From Actinobacillus indolicus (GTDB lineage Bacteria > Pseudomonadota > Gammaproteobacteria > Enterobacterales > Pasteurellaceae), in NCBI RefSeq assembly GCF_004519515.1, contig NZ_CP038145.1, positions 1,322,001 through 1,386,000 on the forward strand: 64,000 nt of DNA, given 5' to 3'. Positions 1 to 8,433 of this stretch are shown one piece after another (positions within the stretch are counted from its first letter, which is position 1; the number at the start of each line of letters is the position of its first letter). Both the position numbers and the translations under genes were made by a program. The notes beneath the pieces were generated by a model that made no database searches, had not been told where the DNA came from, and saw nothing but the letters and a program-made list of their open reading frames with translations.

Positions 1-1563
1 GACTTTATTACGACGTTGGCGAAGTTGCTCAGTGATACGATCGACAAAGCCAAGATCAACCATCGATCTGTCGGTTACGATCATCACTTTTTCTGCACCT
101 ACCATTGATTTGAGATATTGAATTGAATCACGCTCAAAGTAGATTTTTGATGGTACTTTAAACCACTGCATATTATTTCTCCGTCTGCCCACACGTTTGA
201 TATTTAATAGATTGAATGCACTTACGTTATTACTCACCGAGTTTTTACCGTAAGAGCCACAGCCTAAGGTGAGAGAAGGCAAGAAAGAGTTATATACATC
301 ACCAATACCACCAAAGGTAGATGGTGAGTTCCAAATCACCCGAATGGCTTTCACACGTTCACCAAAGATTTTTGCTAATTCTTTATCTTGGGTGTGAATA
401 GCGGCAGAGTGACCTAAACCGTGGAAATTCACCATGGCTTCGGATAAGGCTAAACCGTGTTCGGTGGAATCTGATTTTAATAAAGCAAGGACAGGCGATA
501 ATTTCTCGCGAGTTAGAGGTTCCACTTCACCCACTTCTTTACATTCTGCAAGTAGGATATTGGTTTTTTCTGGCACAGAAAAGCCCGCTTGTTCTGCAAT
601 CCAAGCCGCAGGTTTACCTACCACCGCAGAGTTTAATTTAGCGCCGGAGCAGCTTGCTTTATCGGCTTTATCTACACCGAAGATATATTTTTCAAGCAAC
701 GCTTTCTCTTTTTTATTCACGAGATAAACACCGTAAGATTGCATCTCTTTGATGAAATCGTCATAGATCTCTTTATCCACAATGGCTGCTTGTTCTGATG
801 CACAGATCATTCCATTATCAAAGGATTTTGACATCACAATGTCATATACTGCTTGTTTAAGTTTAGCGGTTTTTTCTACATAGGCAGGAACATTACCAGC
901 ACCGACCCCCAACGCAGGTTTACCGCAAGAATAGGCGGCTTCCACCATCGCATTACCACCCGTTGCAAGGATGGTTGCGATACCTTTATGTTTCATAAGG
1001 AGTGAAGTTCCATCCATAGATGGGGTTTTGATCCACTGAATACAGTTTTGAGGTGCACCAGCAGCAACCGCAGCATCATAGACGATTTGAGCAGCGTGAG
1101 CAGAACATTGTTGAGCAGATGGGTGGAAGGCAAAAACGATTGGATTACGAGTTTTAAGGGCGATGAGTGCTTTGAAAATGGTGGTAGATGTAGGGTTAGT
1201 AGTTGGAGTAATTCCGCAAACAACACCGACAGGATCAGCAATCTCCGTAATACCTGTTACATCATCTTCACTGATAACCCCGGCAGTTTTGAGATGTCGC
1301 ATATTATTGACGACATATTCACAGGCAAACAGGTTTTTTGTCGCTTTATCTTCAAACACCCCGCGTCCCGTTTCTTCTACGGCGTGAAGCGCTAGTACAC
1401 CGTGTTTATCTAGGGCTGCAACAGATGCTTTTGCCACAATATAATCCACTTGTTCTTGGTTTAATAAGCGAAATTCATCTAACGCTTTTAAACCTTTTTC
1501 TACAAGTTCATTCACTTCTGTTTGAGCATCATAAACAGATGCAGTTTGGTTGTTTTGAGCCAT
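1..1563 (-). CDS. adhE: Bifunctional acetaldehyde-CoA/alcohol dehydrogenase AdhE (3' part outside window)
   Basis: The first 521 residues of AdhE are present; the gene runs off the window start, so only the aldehyde dehydrogenase half and the start of the iron-dependent alcohol dehydrogenase half are visible. AdhE reduces acetyl-CoA to ethanol via acetaldehyde in fermenting cells and forms spirosomes. The catalytic cysteine lies in the motif MICASEQ at residue 254 (codon 802-804), as expected for the family, and the glycine-rich ATGGNAMV segment is also present. The start ATG is preceded by a good AGAGGAAG ribosome site. A USS-containing gap and the rpmG terminator separate it from rpmG. Identification is near certain; only the C-terminal half is unseen. 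Confidence 0.97.
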   Translation of the reverse strand, partial: MAQNNQTASVYDAQTEVNELVEKGLKALDEFRLLNQEQVDYIVAKASVAALDKHGVLALHAVEETGRGVFEDKATKNLFACEYVVNNMRHLKTAGVISEDDVTGITEIADPVGVVCGITPTTNPTSTTIFKALIALKTRNPIVFAFHPSAQQCSAHAAQIVYDAAVAAGAPQNCIQWIKTPSMDGTSLLMKHKGIATILATGGNAMVEAAYSCGKPALGVGAGNVPAYVEKTAKLKQAVYDIVMSKSFDNGMICASEQAAIVDKEIYDDFIKEMQSYGVYLVNKKEKALLEKYIFGVDKADKASCSGAKLNSAVVGKPAAWIAEQAGFSVPEKTNILLAECKEVGEVEPLTREKLSPVLALLKSDSTEHGLALSEAMVNFHGLGHSAAIHTQDKELAKIFGERVKAIRVIWNSPSTFGGIGDVYNSFLPSLTLGCGSYGKNSVSNNVSAFNLLNIKRVGRRRNNMQWFKVPSKIYFERDSIQYLKSMVGAEKVMIVTDRSMVDLGFVDRITEQLRQRRNKV

Positions 1564-1658
1564 AGTAGCTTCCTCTAAAGATTAATATTTTAACTGAGGA
1601 AATTATTGCTCATTTGGAGTGAAAATGCTTGTAGTTCTTCAAAGACTTTGAGATAGAT

Positions 1659-1672
1659 CTGACCTAGATCAA
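1659..1672. promoter_or_regulatory. Possible FNR-type half-conserved site upstream of adhE
   Basis: The 14-mer CTGACCTAGATCAA matches the FNR consensus TTGATNNNNATCAA fully in one half and 3 of 5 in the other, about 96 bp upstream of the adhE start. Anaerobic control of adhE is known in enteric relatives. The match is weak and could be chance. The rest of the 1564-1820 gap shows no gene. Confidence 0.25.
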
Positions 1673-1820
1673 AAAGGGTATTTTTCCTTTCAAAAACATC
1701 ATTTTTCAGAGATTTTTTGATTACTTTTCAGTAACAAATAGGAAACTTTTTTGCTGAAAATACAAGCGGTGAGATATTTGATATTTCTTGCATATCTGAT
1801 GCAATATTTTGGGGAGGTTA

Positions 1821-1846
1821 AAAAACCCAGCTTTCGCTGGGTTTTT
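1821..1846. terminator. Rho-independent terminator downstream of rpmG
   Basis: A perfect 11-bp inverted repeat (AAAAACCCAGC / GCTGGGTTTTT) with a 4-nt TTTC loop lies 17 bp past the rpmG stop. It has an A tract on one side and a T tract on the other, so it can act in both directions. It separates the ribosomal protein operon from adhE. Confidence 0.9.
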
Positions 1847-1862
1847 AAGATGAACAAGCAAA

Positions 1863-2033
1863 TTATTTGATTTTTGCTTCTTTATAAACAACGTGTTTAC
1901 GCACAACTGGATCAAATTTTTTGATTTCCATTTTTTCTGGCATATTACGTTTGTTTTTTGTTGTTGTATAGAAGTGACCAGTTTCAGCTGTAGAAACTAA
2001 TTTGATCTTCTCGCGATTACCTTTAGCTGCCAT
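1863..2033 (-). CDS. rpmG: 50S ribosomal protein L33
   Basis: This 56-residue basic protein begins MAAKGNREKIKLVSTAETG and ends KHVVYKEAKIK, which is the L33 pattern of gamma-proteobacteria. It lacks the CxxC pairs of the zinc-binding L33 form. It lies 11 bp downstream of rpmB on the same strand, the usual rpmB-rpmG pair, with a GGAG-type ribosome site, and is closed by a strong terminator. It is a component of the large ribosomal subunit near the E site. Confidence 0.98.
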   Translation of the reverse strand: MAAKGNREKIKLVSTAETGHFYTTTKNKRNMPEKMEIKKFDPVVRKHVVYKEAKIK

Positions 2034-2044
2034 TTGTTAGCTCC

Positions 2045-2281
2045 TTAGATTTTTTCGCCACGAGCACGGATTTCAGCTAATACTGCATCGATGCCTTTTT
2101 TATCAATAATACGCATACCTTTCGCTGTTAAGCGTAAAGTTACGAAACGGTTTTCGCTCTCAACCCAGAAACGGTGAGTGTGAAGGTTTGGAAGAAAACG
2201 ACGTTTAGTCGCATTCATTGCGTGTGAGCGGTTGTTACCAACTGCTGGACGCTTGCCTGTTACTTGACAGACTCTAGACAT
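2045..2281 (-). CDS. rpmB: 50S ribosomal protein L28
   Basis: A 78-residue protein starting MSRVCQVTGKRP, the signature N terminus of L28, and containing LHTHRFWVESENRFVTLRL. The length equals that of E. coli L28. A longer reading from an in-frame TTG six bases upstream is possible, but the ATG at 2281 has the properly spaced GGAG and fits the family. It is the first gene of the rpmBG operon. The 125-bp leader contains an inverted repeat (2350-2365). Confidence 0.98.
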   Translation of the reverse strand: MSRVCQVTGKRPAVGNNRSHAMNATKRRFLPNLHTHRFWVESENRFVTLRLTAKGMRIIDKKGIDAVLAEIRARGEKI

Positions 2282-2349
2282 TTTCAATTCTCCGATATTA
2301 CTTAAGCTTAAGCTAAATGGTTCGGGCGATCAGAAAGGCTCAACTCAAT

Positions 2350-2365
2350 CTGACGACCTCGTCAG
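2350..2365. promoter_or_regulatory. Inverted repeat in the rpmBG leader
   Basis: CTGACGA-CC-TCGTCAG is a perfect 7-bp inverted repeat about 70 bp upstream of rpmB. It could form a leader hairpin used for ribosomal protein control, or be a protein site; the sequence alone does not say which. Confidence 0.3.
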
Positions 2366-2406
2366 GTACATACACCCGACCCACAGACTATTTTAAAGAC
2401 TGCGGA

Positions 2407-3123
2407 TTATACTTGCTTTAGTTCATCTAAACAAGGGGAAAATTCACAATTTTCCAGTTCAAACTTTTCTTCTTCGAATGAAAAGTAATCACCTTTGCCA
2501 ACAATAATATGATCGACAAAGCGAAGATCGATCAGATCGCACGCCATTTCGATCTTTCTCGTTAAGTAGCGATCCGCTTCACTTGGTGTGCAATTTCCCG
2601 ATGGATGATTATGTGCGACTAATATAGCGGCTGCATTACATTTTAAGGCTTCTTTAATGATTTCACGTGGGTGGACGGACGCTTGGTTGATTGTGCCATA
2701 GAACATTTTTTCTGTTTTAATCAACCTATTTTGGTTATCTAAAAAGATCACCATAAACACTTCTCGCTCCCATGACTCCAATTCGGATTGAAAATACATT
2801 ACTGCAAGATAAGGGCTATCAATCATTTCGTTCACTTTCATTTGTTGTGATAAATAGCGTTTGGTCATCTCTTTTGTTGCCTGAAGTTGAATATACTGAA
2901 TTTGCCCTAATCCTTTGATTTTACAGAAATCTTCTAATGTCGCTGAGAGTAAACCACGTAATGATCCAAATGCTGTTAATACATTTTCGGAGAGTTCCAT
3001 CACAGGCATCCCTTTAATTCCTGTACGTAAAAAGATTGCCAATAGCTCAGCATCACTTAAGGCTTCAGCACCAAATTTCAGCAATTTTTCTCTCGGCATT
3101 AATTCACTATAACTTTCATTCAT
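2407..3123 (-). CDS. radC: RadC family JAMM-domain protein
   Basis: A 238-residue RadC-family (UPF0758) protein. It has an N-terminal helix-hairpin-helix-like region (GLGQIQ, residues 71-76). A C-terminal MPN/JAB domain follows with the JAMM metal motif HNHPSGNCTPSEAD, giving His171, His173 and Asp184 as putative metal ligands. Its cellular role is unsettled; it was once linked to DNA repair and is also seen in mobile elements. Here it sits in the usual core place, divergent from coaBC and next to rpmB, as in Haemophilus and E. coli. Confidence 0.93.
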   Translation of the reverse strand: MNESYSELMPREKLLKFGAEALSDAELLAIFLRTGIKGMPVMELSENVLTAFGSLRGLLSATLEDFCKIKGLGQIQYIQLQATKEMTKRYLSQQMKVNEMIDSPYLAVMYFQSELESWEREVFMVIFLDNQNRLIKTEKMFYGTINQASVHPREIIKEALKCNAAAILVAHNHPSGNCTPSEADRYLTRKIEMACDLIDLRFVDHIIVGKGDYFSFEEEKFELENCEFSPCLDELKQV

Positions 3124-3292
3124 ATTTTTTGTTCAATTAGTTAAAAAGTGCAAACAGCATAAAAATCTTCCCTCCTTGATTCAAAAGGCTTTTTCTCTTT
3201 TTTCGACAAAGATCGCAAAAATAGGGCGTTGTGAGTGAGTACCTATTTGCGTAGAATAGCGAACAGAAAATCCATCATAAAGATGATTCGTT

Positions 3293-4507
3293 ATGTTAAA
3301 AGATAAAAAAATCCTTATCGGCATTACTGGCGGTATTGCAGCATACAAAACCATTGAGCTAATCCGTTTATTAAAAACAGCGGGAGCAGAAGTGCGAGTA
3401 GCAATAACCCCAGCGGCAGAAGCCTTTGTCACGCCACTAACGTTACAAGCCATTTCAGGTAACGCGGTTTCGACTTCTTTACTAGATCCCCAAGCAGAAT
3501 TAGCGATGGGGCATATTGAATTGGCGAAATGGGCTGATTTAGTGGTAATTGCCCCTGCAACAGCAGACTTTATTGCACGGCTGCGTATTGGAATGGGCAA
3601 TGATTTACTTTCCACCATTTGCCTTGCGACCGCTTCGCCAATTTTACTTGCACCGGCAATGAACCAGCAGATGTACAAGCGGTCGATTGTGCAGGAAAAT
3701 TTGCAAAGTTTAATAGAGCAAGGCGTTTCGATTATTGGGCCTAACGCTGGCTTTCAAGCCTGTGGCGATATAGGTAAAGGCAGAATGTCTGAGCCGTTCG
3801 AGATCTTCCAAGCGATTGAAGATCATTTTACGCAATCGCAAGATCTTGCTGACTTAAGCGTGGTGATTACCGCAGGCCCAACGCGTGAAGCGATCGATCC
3901 TGTGCGTTATATCAGCAATCATAGTTCAGGCAAAATGGGCTTTGCGATCGCAGAAGCCTTCGCTAAACGTGGAGCAAAAGTCACCTTGATTGCAGGTCCT
4001 GTCAATTTAGCTACACCACAAAATGTTAGCCGTATTGACGTGATTTCTGCACAACAAATGGCGGAACAAGCGGTGAGTTTGGCACAAAAAAATGCAATTT
4101 TTATCGGCTGTGCGGCGGTCGCAGATTACCGAGTGGAGCAGGTAGCAGAACAGAAGATTAAGAAAACAGGCGATAATGATGAACTGACTTTAAAACTGGT
4201 AAAAAATCCCGATATTATTGCAACAGTAGCCCATCTTACTCAAAACCGCCCTTTTGTTGTGGGCTTTGCTGCTGAAACGCAAAATGTAGCAGATTATGCG
4301 AAAGATAAGTTACAACGTAAAAATTTAGATTTAATTTGTGCCAATGATGTCTCTGGTGGACAGGTGTTCGGGCAAGATCAAAACTCACTTCATCTCTTTT
4401 GGCAAAATGGCGAGAAAATCTTACCGCTTGCAGAGAAAGGGAAATTGGCGGAAGGGTTGGTCGAAGAAATTCAGAAACGCTATAAGGAAAAAGGGCTGAA
4501 TGGATAA
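3293..4507 (+). CDS. coaBC: Bifunctional phosphopantothenoylcysteine decarboxylase / phosphopantothenate-cysteine ligase
   Basis: A 404-residue CoaBC for two consecutive steps of coenzyme A synthesis. The N-terminal flavoprotein domain (about 1-180) begins KILIGITGGIAAYK and has the catalytic His74 in GHIELAKWAD, the PAMN motif, and the lid cysteine Cys157 in GFQACGDIGKGR. The C-terminal ligase domain starts near residue 188 with VITAGPTREAIDPVRYI and the SSGKMG motif. It is divergent from radC. Its stop codon overlaps the next gene by 8 bp. In relatives dut follows directly, whereas here three surface-sugar genes intervene. Confidence 0.97.
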   Translation: MLKDKKILIGITGGIAAYKTIELIRLLKTAGAEVRVAITPAAEAFVTPLTLQAISGNAVSTSLLDPQAELAMGHIELAKWADLVVIAPATADFIARLRIGMGNDLLSTICLATASPILLAPAMNQQMYKRSIVQENLQSLIEQGVSIIGPNAGFQACGDIGKGRMSEPFEIFQAIEDHFTQSQDLADLSVVITAGPTREAIDPVRYISNHSSGKMGFAIAEAFAKRGAKVTLIAGPVNLATPQNVSRIDVISAQQMAEQAVSLAQKNAIFIGCAAVADYRVEQVAEQKIKKTGDNDELTLKLVKNPDIIATVAHLTQNRPFVVGFAAETQNVADYAKDKLQRKNLDLICANDVSGGQVFGQDQNSLHLFWQNGEKILPLAEKGKLAEGLVEEIQKRYKEKGLNG

Positions 4508-5333
4508 AGTTAATGTATTATTTGCTACCGATAAAAATTATCTTCCTTATTTAGAATGTTCATTAAAATCTTTATTGGCACATAATGAAAATTTATCTGT
4601 ATTTGTATTAAATACGAGGGATATTCCAAGTGATTGGGCGAAAAATTTACAGCCTTATTTTGCGCAACGCCGTTCAGAATTAAAGCTTTGTTATTTAAAT
4701 CAAGACTCTTTAAATCGTTTTGACGATAACGGTTATATCAGTAAGGCGACTTATTTAAGATATTATATTGAAGATCTTTTTCAATATGCTTCAACACCTT
4801 ATTGGATATATTTAGATTGTGATATTGTGATTAATGGCGATATCACTTTACCATTTAATCAGCTTAAAGCCTCTAAATACGCGATAGCTGCGGTGTCTGA
4901 TCCATATGTAAATAGTATTGCTGATCACCCCTATAAACATCGAGATTATTTTAATGCTGGTATTCTTTATTTTGAGGCAAATCGATGTCGAGGCATAAAA
5001 ACAGATTTGATTAAATTAACGGAGCAATTAAAAGAACGGATTGTTTTTGGTGATCAAGATATTTTGAATGTGTACTTTCAAGATAATTGGCTAAAATTAG
5101 ATAAATTATCTAATTTCCAACTAGATCATGTTTTATATAAAAAATGTACGTTTGAGAAAGATAAAATAGCACCTTATATTTTGCATTTTACCGGACCAAA
5201 TAAACCACTTGGTAACGTTTCATCCTCGGATAAAAATGTAATGGCGGTTATTGCTTTATTTAGATGTTATCATCAGCTATCTTGGGATTGTATTGTAAAT
5301 CTTCCGATTGGAAGCCTTAAATTAACATTATAA
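4500..5333 (+). CDS. Glycosyltransferase family 8 (LPS/LOS hexosyltransferase type)
   Basis: A 277-residue GT8-family protein. It begins with the donor-binding strand VNVLFATDKNYLPYLECSLKSL, has the metal-binding DxD motif in YLDCDIVINGD (about residue 105), the FNAGILYF motif, and the C-terminal HFTGPNKP motif typical of galactosyl/glucosyltransferases such as LgtC or RfaI. It probably adds a hexose to lipooligosaccharide at the inner face of the inner membrane. It overlaps coaBC by 8 bp, so it may be translated from the coaBC transcript. The AT-rich codon use differs from coaBC. Acceptor and sugar cannot be told from sequence. Confidence 0.85.
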   Translation: MDKVNVLFATDKNYLPYLECSLKSLLAHNENLSVFVLNTRDIPSDWAKNLQPYFAQRRSELKLCYLNQDSLNRFDDNGYISKATYLRYYIEDLFQYASTPYWIYLDCDIVINGDITLPFNQLKASKYAIAAVSDPYVNSIADHPYKHRDYFNAGILYFEANRCRGIKTDLIKLTEQLKERIVFGDQDILNVYFQDNWLKLDKLSNFQLDHVLYKKCTFEKDKIAPYILHFTGPNKPLGNVSSSDKNVMAVIALFRCYHQLSWDCIVNLPIGSLKLTL

Positions 5334-5424
5334 TTTTAGTTTGATAGCTGGTGAGGGAATTAGCTAGTTATCTTGTGAAATCTTGAAAACAAGCGGTCAG
5401 ATTTAATAAAAATTTTACAGGTAT

Positions 5425-6096
5425 ATGAAAAAATACTTCCTACTCTATTTATTTTTCAGTCCTACACTTTTAGCTTTAGATATAGCAGAGCCTCAAAGTA
5501 CTTGTACAAAATGTTCGACAGAGCTTCTTGCGAAAACCAATCTTGCTGAAATACCTTTGGCTAAGTTGCTACGAATGAAAAATGATCTTTATGCAACCAA
5601 AGGATACCGCTTTCAAAAACAAGAATTGCAAGCGTATTATGAGCAACAGCATTGGTATAAGCCTGCAAAAGATAATAGCAGTGTTACATTGACGGCAATA
5701 GAGCAACAAAATGTTGACCTCTTACAAAAACAGATTTTAATTTTAGAAAAAAGACACAAAGAGATAATAGCCCAGATAGAACATTTAACACAGTTAGCTC
5801 AAGATAAGGTTTTACTTGAGAAAACGATGAAGATGATCATAGATAAAGAACATTGGTCTATTTTCCAAAAATTACTAAATACCATAGATAATGAGGCACT
5901 AAAACAGTCTGGTTTTTATAGTGTGAATATAGATAATGGGCTGTCTTGGCAAGGCTATCAAGCTTATATTCATCATAATCAGCTTGTGCTTTCTTTTAAT
6001 GAAAAAGGGGATTTAGATGACGAATGGGCAATTTATTGGGTATTTGAACTTGAGCACCAATCTTTGAAATACATCCGTACCGATATTGCGGGTTAA
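5425..6096 (+). CDS. Secreted YARHG-domain protein, coiled coil
   Basis: A 223-residue protein with an N-terminal signal peptide (MKKYFLLYLFFSPTLLALD). The segment LRMKNDLYATKGYRFQKQELQAYYEQQHWYKP (residues about 50-80) resembles the YARHG domain, an extracellular module of unknown role. It is followed by a charged helical stretch (about 90-140) that looks like a coiled coil. Two cysteines (CTKC) lie just after the signal peptide. It is set between two sugar-transferase genes, so a role in envelope or surface-sugar work is possible. The molecular function is unknown. Confidence 0.6.
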   Translation: MKKYFLLYLFFSPTLLALDIAEPQSTCTKCSTELLAKTNLAEIPLAKLLRMKNDLYATKGYRFQKQELQAYYEQQHWYKPAKDNSSVTLTAIEQQNVDLLQKQILILEKRHKEIIAQIEHLTQLAQDKVLLEKTMKMIIDKEHWSIFQKLLNTIDNEALKQSGFYSVNIDNGLSWQGYQAYIHHNQLVLSFNEKGDLDDEWAIYWVFELEHQSLKYIRTDIAG

Positions 6097-7050
6097 ATGA
6101 ATTTGAGTGAAAGCAAAATGAATAAATCTTCTGACAAAAATACTAAAACACTCACGATAGTGAGTGTAACTGGCCATCAGGCTTATGCACAAGGTTCAGC
6201 CTATGCGATTGAGCGTAGCTACGAGGAATTGCAGAAAAAGCTTCCTGTTGAAAATTTAAAATGTGTATTAATTTCGCCAGAGCGCCCTGAACATCTTGAA
6301 GCTTATGTACAACATATTCGTTGTAAGCCGTTTAGCTATTTGGAATACAATCTTTTTATTTTATATGCCTTAGGTGATCTTATCGATACTGATTTTGCAC
6401 TTGTTGTACAAAATGACGGCTTTGTCGTTAATGGCGATAATTGGAAAGATGAATTTTTTAATTATGATTTTATTGGAGCTCCACTCTATTGTATGTATGA
6501 ATACCTTGAAGATGGTAGCTTAAAACAGTATAACAACGAACAGTGTGATCCTTTCTATGAAAATATGCCAGAACATGTTTTTGAAGGGCAAAATGGTGGC
6601 TTTTCATTAAGAAGTAAAAGGATCTTAAAACTTCCTAGAGAACTCAAAATAAAATTTCCTTTTCCCATCCCAGAGCCTATTTCGGTAGGAGAAGAAGTCA
6701 GTTTAGATTACACATCCTCCAAAAGTCATTATGAAGATATTGTATTGACAGTGTTGTTCAGAAAACAATTACTTCAAAAGGATATTAAATTTGCGCCACC
6801 TAAAATATCTACATATTTTGCATGTGAGTCAGCGAATATTCATAGTAAACGTAAGATTCCACTGACTGAGATATTGGGTTGTCATACTTTTGGGTATTTA
6901 GTGCTTAAAGCCAAGAACACAGTATATATGCAAAAAAAAGTAAAATTTAGAGATGATAATATTGCAACAAACTCTTGGTGTAATTGGCTATTAGCATCAA
7001 AACTAAGTATTGATGTACCAAGACATTTTTTAGAAAAGAATAATGATTAA
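6097..7050 (+). CDS. DUF5672 family protein (putative glycosyltransferase)
   Basis: A 317-residue protein of the DUF5672 type. The marks are TLTIVSVTGHQAYAQGS near the N terminus, QNDGFVVNGDNW in place of a DxD-like site, YDFIGAPL, and EGQNGGFSLRSKRIL. This family is associated with cell-surface sugar clusters and is thought to be glycosyltransferase-like, but I know of no proven activity. Its ATG abuts the stop of the previous gene; a second in-frame ATG at 6118 is an alternative start. It is the last gene of the island before dut. Confidence 0.65.
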   Translation: MNLSESKMNKSSDKNTKTLTIVSVTGHQAYAQGSAYAIERSYEELQKKLPVENLKCVLISPERPEHLEAYVQHIRCKPFSYLEYNLFILYALGDLIDTDFALVVQNDGFVVNGDNWKDEFFNYDFIGAPLYCMYEYLEDGSLKQYNNEQCDPFYENMPEHVFEGQNGGFSLRSKRILKLPRELKIKFPFPIPEPISVGEEVSLDYTSSKSHYEDIVLTVLFRKQLLQKDIKFAPPKISTYFACESANIHSKRKIPLTEILGCHTFGYLVLKAKNTVYMQKKVKFRDDNIATNSWCNWLLASKLSIDVPRHFLEKNND

Positions 7051-7066
7051 ATGGATAGGATAAAAA

Positions 7067-7522
7067 ATGAAACAAATCGACTTAAAAATTTTAGATAAAC
7101 GTATCGGAACAGAATTTCCATTGCCAACCTATGCAACAACAGGCTCAGCAGGGTTAGATTTACGCGCATTAATCGAACAACCTTTAACCGTAGAAGCAGG
7201 GCAGACGGTGTTAATTCCAACAGGGATTTCGGTTTATATCGCTGATCCAAGCTTAGCTGCGGTGATTTTGCCTCGCTCAGGGCTTGGGCATAAAAACGGG
7301 ATCGTATTGGGTAACTTGGTTGGCTTAATCGACAGCGATTATCAAGGCCCGCTTATGGTTTCCCTATGGAACCGTAGCGATAAGCCGTTTACTGTTGAAG
7401 TTGGTGATCGTATCGCCCAGCTCGTGTTTGTGCCTGTGGTGCAAGCACAATTTAACATTGTAGAAGAGTTTACTGCGACAGATCGTGGTGAGGGTGGATT
7501 TGGTCATTCAGGTAAGCAATAG
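7067..7522 (+). CDS. dut: dUTP diphosphatase (dUTPase)
   Basis: A 151-residue trimeric dUTPase. It cleaves dUTP to dUMP and pyrophosphate, keeping uracil out of DNA and feeding dTMP synthesis. The five family motifs are visible: SAGLDLRA, PRSGLGHKNGI, GLIDSDYQGPL, GDRIAQLVF and the C-terminal arm RGEGGFGHSG. It starts after an AGGAT site and is followed by slmA with an 8-bp gap, the order seen in Haemophilus and E. coli. Confidence 0.98.
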   Translation: MKQIDLKILDKRIGTEFPLPTYATTGSAGLDLRALIEQPLTVEAGQTVLIPTGISVYIADPSLAAVILPRSGLGHKNGIVLGNLVGLIDSDYQGPLMVSLWNRSDKPFTVEVGDRIAQLVFVPVVQAQFNIVEEFTATDRGEGGFGHSGKQ

Positions 7523-7530
7523 GATTGAAA

Positions 7531-8136
7531 ATGACAGAACCTGTTATCAAGATGCCGAAAAAATCGGTAAAAGAACGCCAGCAACAAGTGTTAGAAGTCT
7601 TAATCGGGCTACTTAACTCGGAAGAAGGTATGCAACGTGTTACGACCGAAAGATTATCAAAAGCGGTCGGCGTGTCTGAAGGGGCGTTATATCGTTATTT
7701 CCCAAGTAAAACAAAGATGTTTGAGGCTCTGATTGAACGGATTGAAATGACATTAACGAGCTATATCAATGCAAGTAAACGCCAAGAAAGTACGGAACTT
7801 GCGGTTAAAGCAATTTTACAAACCATCTTAGAATTTGCGCAAAAGAACCCTGGGGTGACACGCATTCTGACAGGGCATGCATTAATGTTTGAAGATGAGT
7901 TACTCAAAGCTCGTGTCGCAAAATTCTTTGAAGGGTTAGAGCTACAATTTATGAATTTATTGCAGATGCGTAAATTGCGTGAAGGCAGAGCTTTTGCCGA
8001 TGAACGAGCATTAGCGGGTTACTTGGTGAATTTCTGTGAAGGGCAATTTTTGCGCCTTGTTCGCTCTAATTTTAGCTTCAACCAACATCAACATTTTGAA
8101 AAACAGTGGCAACTAATTAAGCCATTATTCTACTAG
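7531..8136 (+). CDS. slmA: Nucleoid occlusion factor SlmA
   Basis: A 201-residue TetR-fold protein. The N-terminal helix-turn-helix is clear (TTERLSKAVGVSEGALYRYFPSKTKMFEALIERIE). SlmA binds chromosomal SBS sites and blocks FtsZ ring formation over unsegregated DNA. The ATG at 7531 was preferred over the in-frame TTG at 7525, which lies only 2 bp after the dut stop. The dut-slmA-yheU-crp context supports the call. Confidence 0.95.
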   Translation: MTEPVIKMPKKSVKERQQQVLEVLIGLLNSEEGMQRVTTERLSKAVGVSEGALYRYFPSKTKMFEALIERIEMTLTSYINASKRQESTELAVKAILQTILEFAQKNPGVTRILTGHALMFEDELLKARVAKFFEGLELQFMNLLQMRKLREGRAFADERALAGYLVNFCEGQFLRLVRSNFSFNQHQHFEKQWQLIKPLFY

Positions 8137-8142
8137 GAAAAA

Positions 8143-8367
8143 ATGATTATCCCTTGGCAAGAACTTGAAGAAAGTACCTTATATAACGTTTTAGATTCTT
8201 TTATTTTAAGAGAGGGGACCGATTACGGCACTCGTGAATATACTTTGGAAGAAAAACGGGAACATCTTTTGGCACAACTTAAAGCAGATAAAATCGTCAT
8301 TGTATGGTCTGAATTGCATGAGAGCATTGATATCAAGGACAAAAAATCTTTCTTAGGGAATTTGTAA
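8143..8367 (+). CDS. yheU: YheU/UPF0270 family protein
   Basis: A 74-residue protein starting MIIPWQELEESTLYNVLDSFILREGTDYG, the conserved pattern of the UPF0270 (YheU) family, function unknown. It sits 6 bp after slmA and upstream of crp, the same place as the Haemophilus influenzae homologue. It probably shares a transcript with dut and slmA. Confidence 0.9.
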   Translation: MIIPWQELEESTLYNVLDSFILREGTDYGTREYTLEEKREHLLAQLKADKIVIVWSELHESIDIKDKKSFLGNL

Positions 8368-8433
8368 ATTTGTGCTACACTTCTTTACGTAGTATTAAGC
8401 TATATCAACTATAAATGATTTATAGAGGTTTTT

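Noticed and set aside
1659..1672. A firm FNR site call for adhE
   Set aside because: Only one half-site matches fully; kept as a low-confidence feature only.
1564..1820. A small gene in the adhE-rpmG gap (minus-strand frame 1721-1915)
   Set aside because: The frame overlaps the rpmG 3' end and terminator, has no ribosome site and a low-complexity AT-rich sequence.
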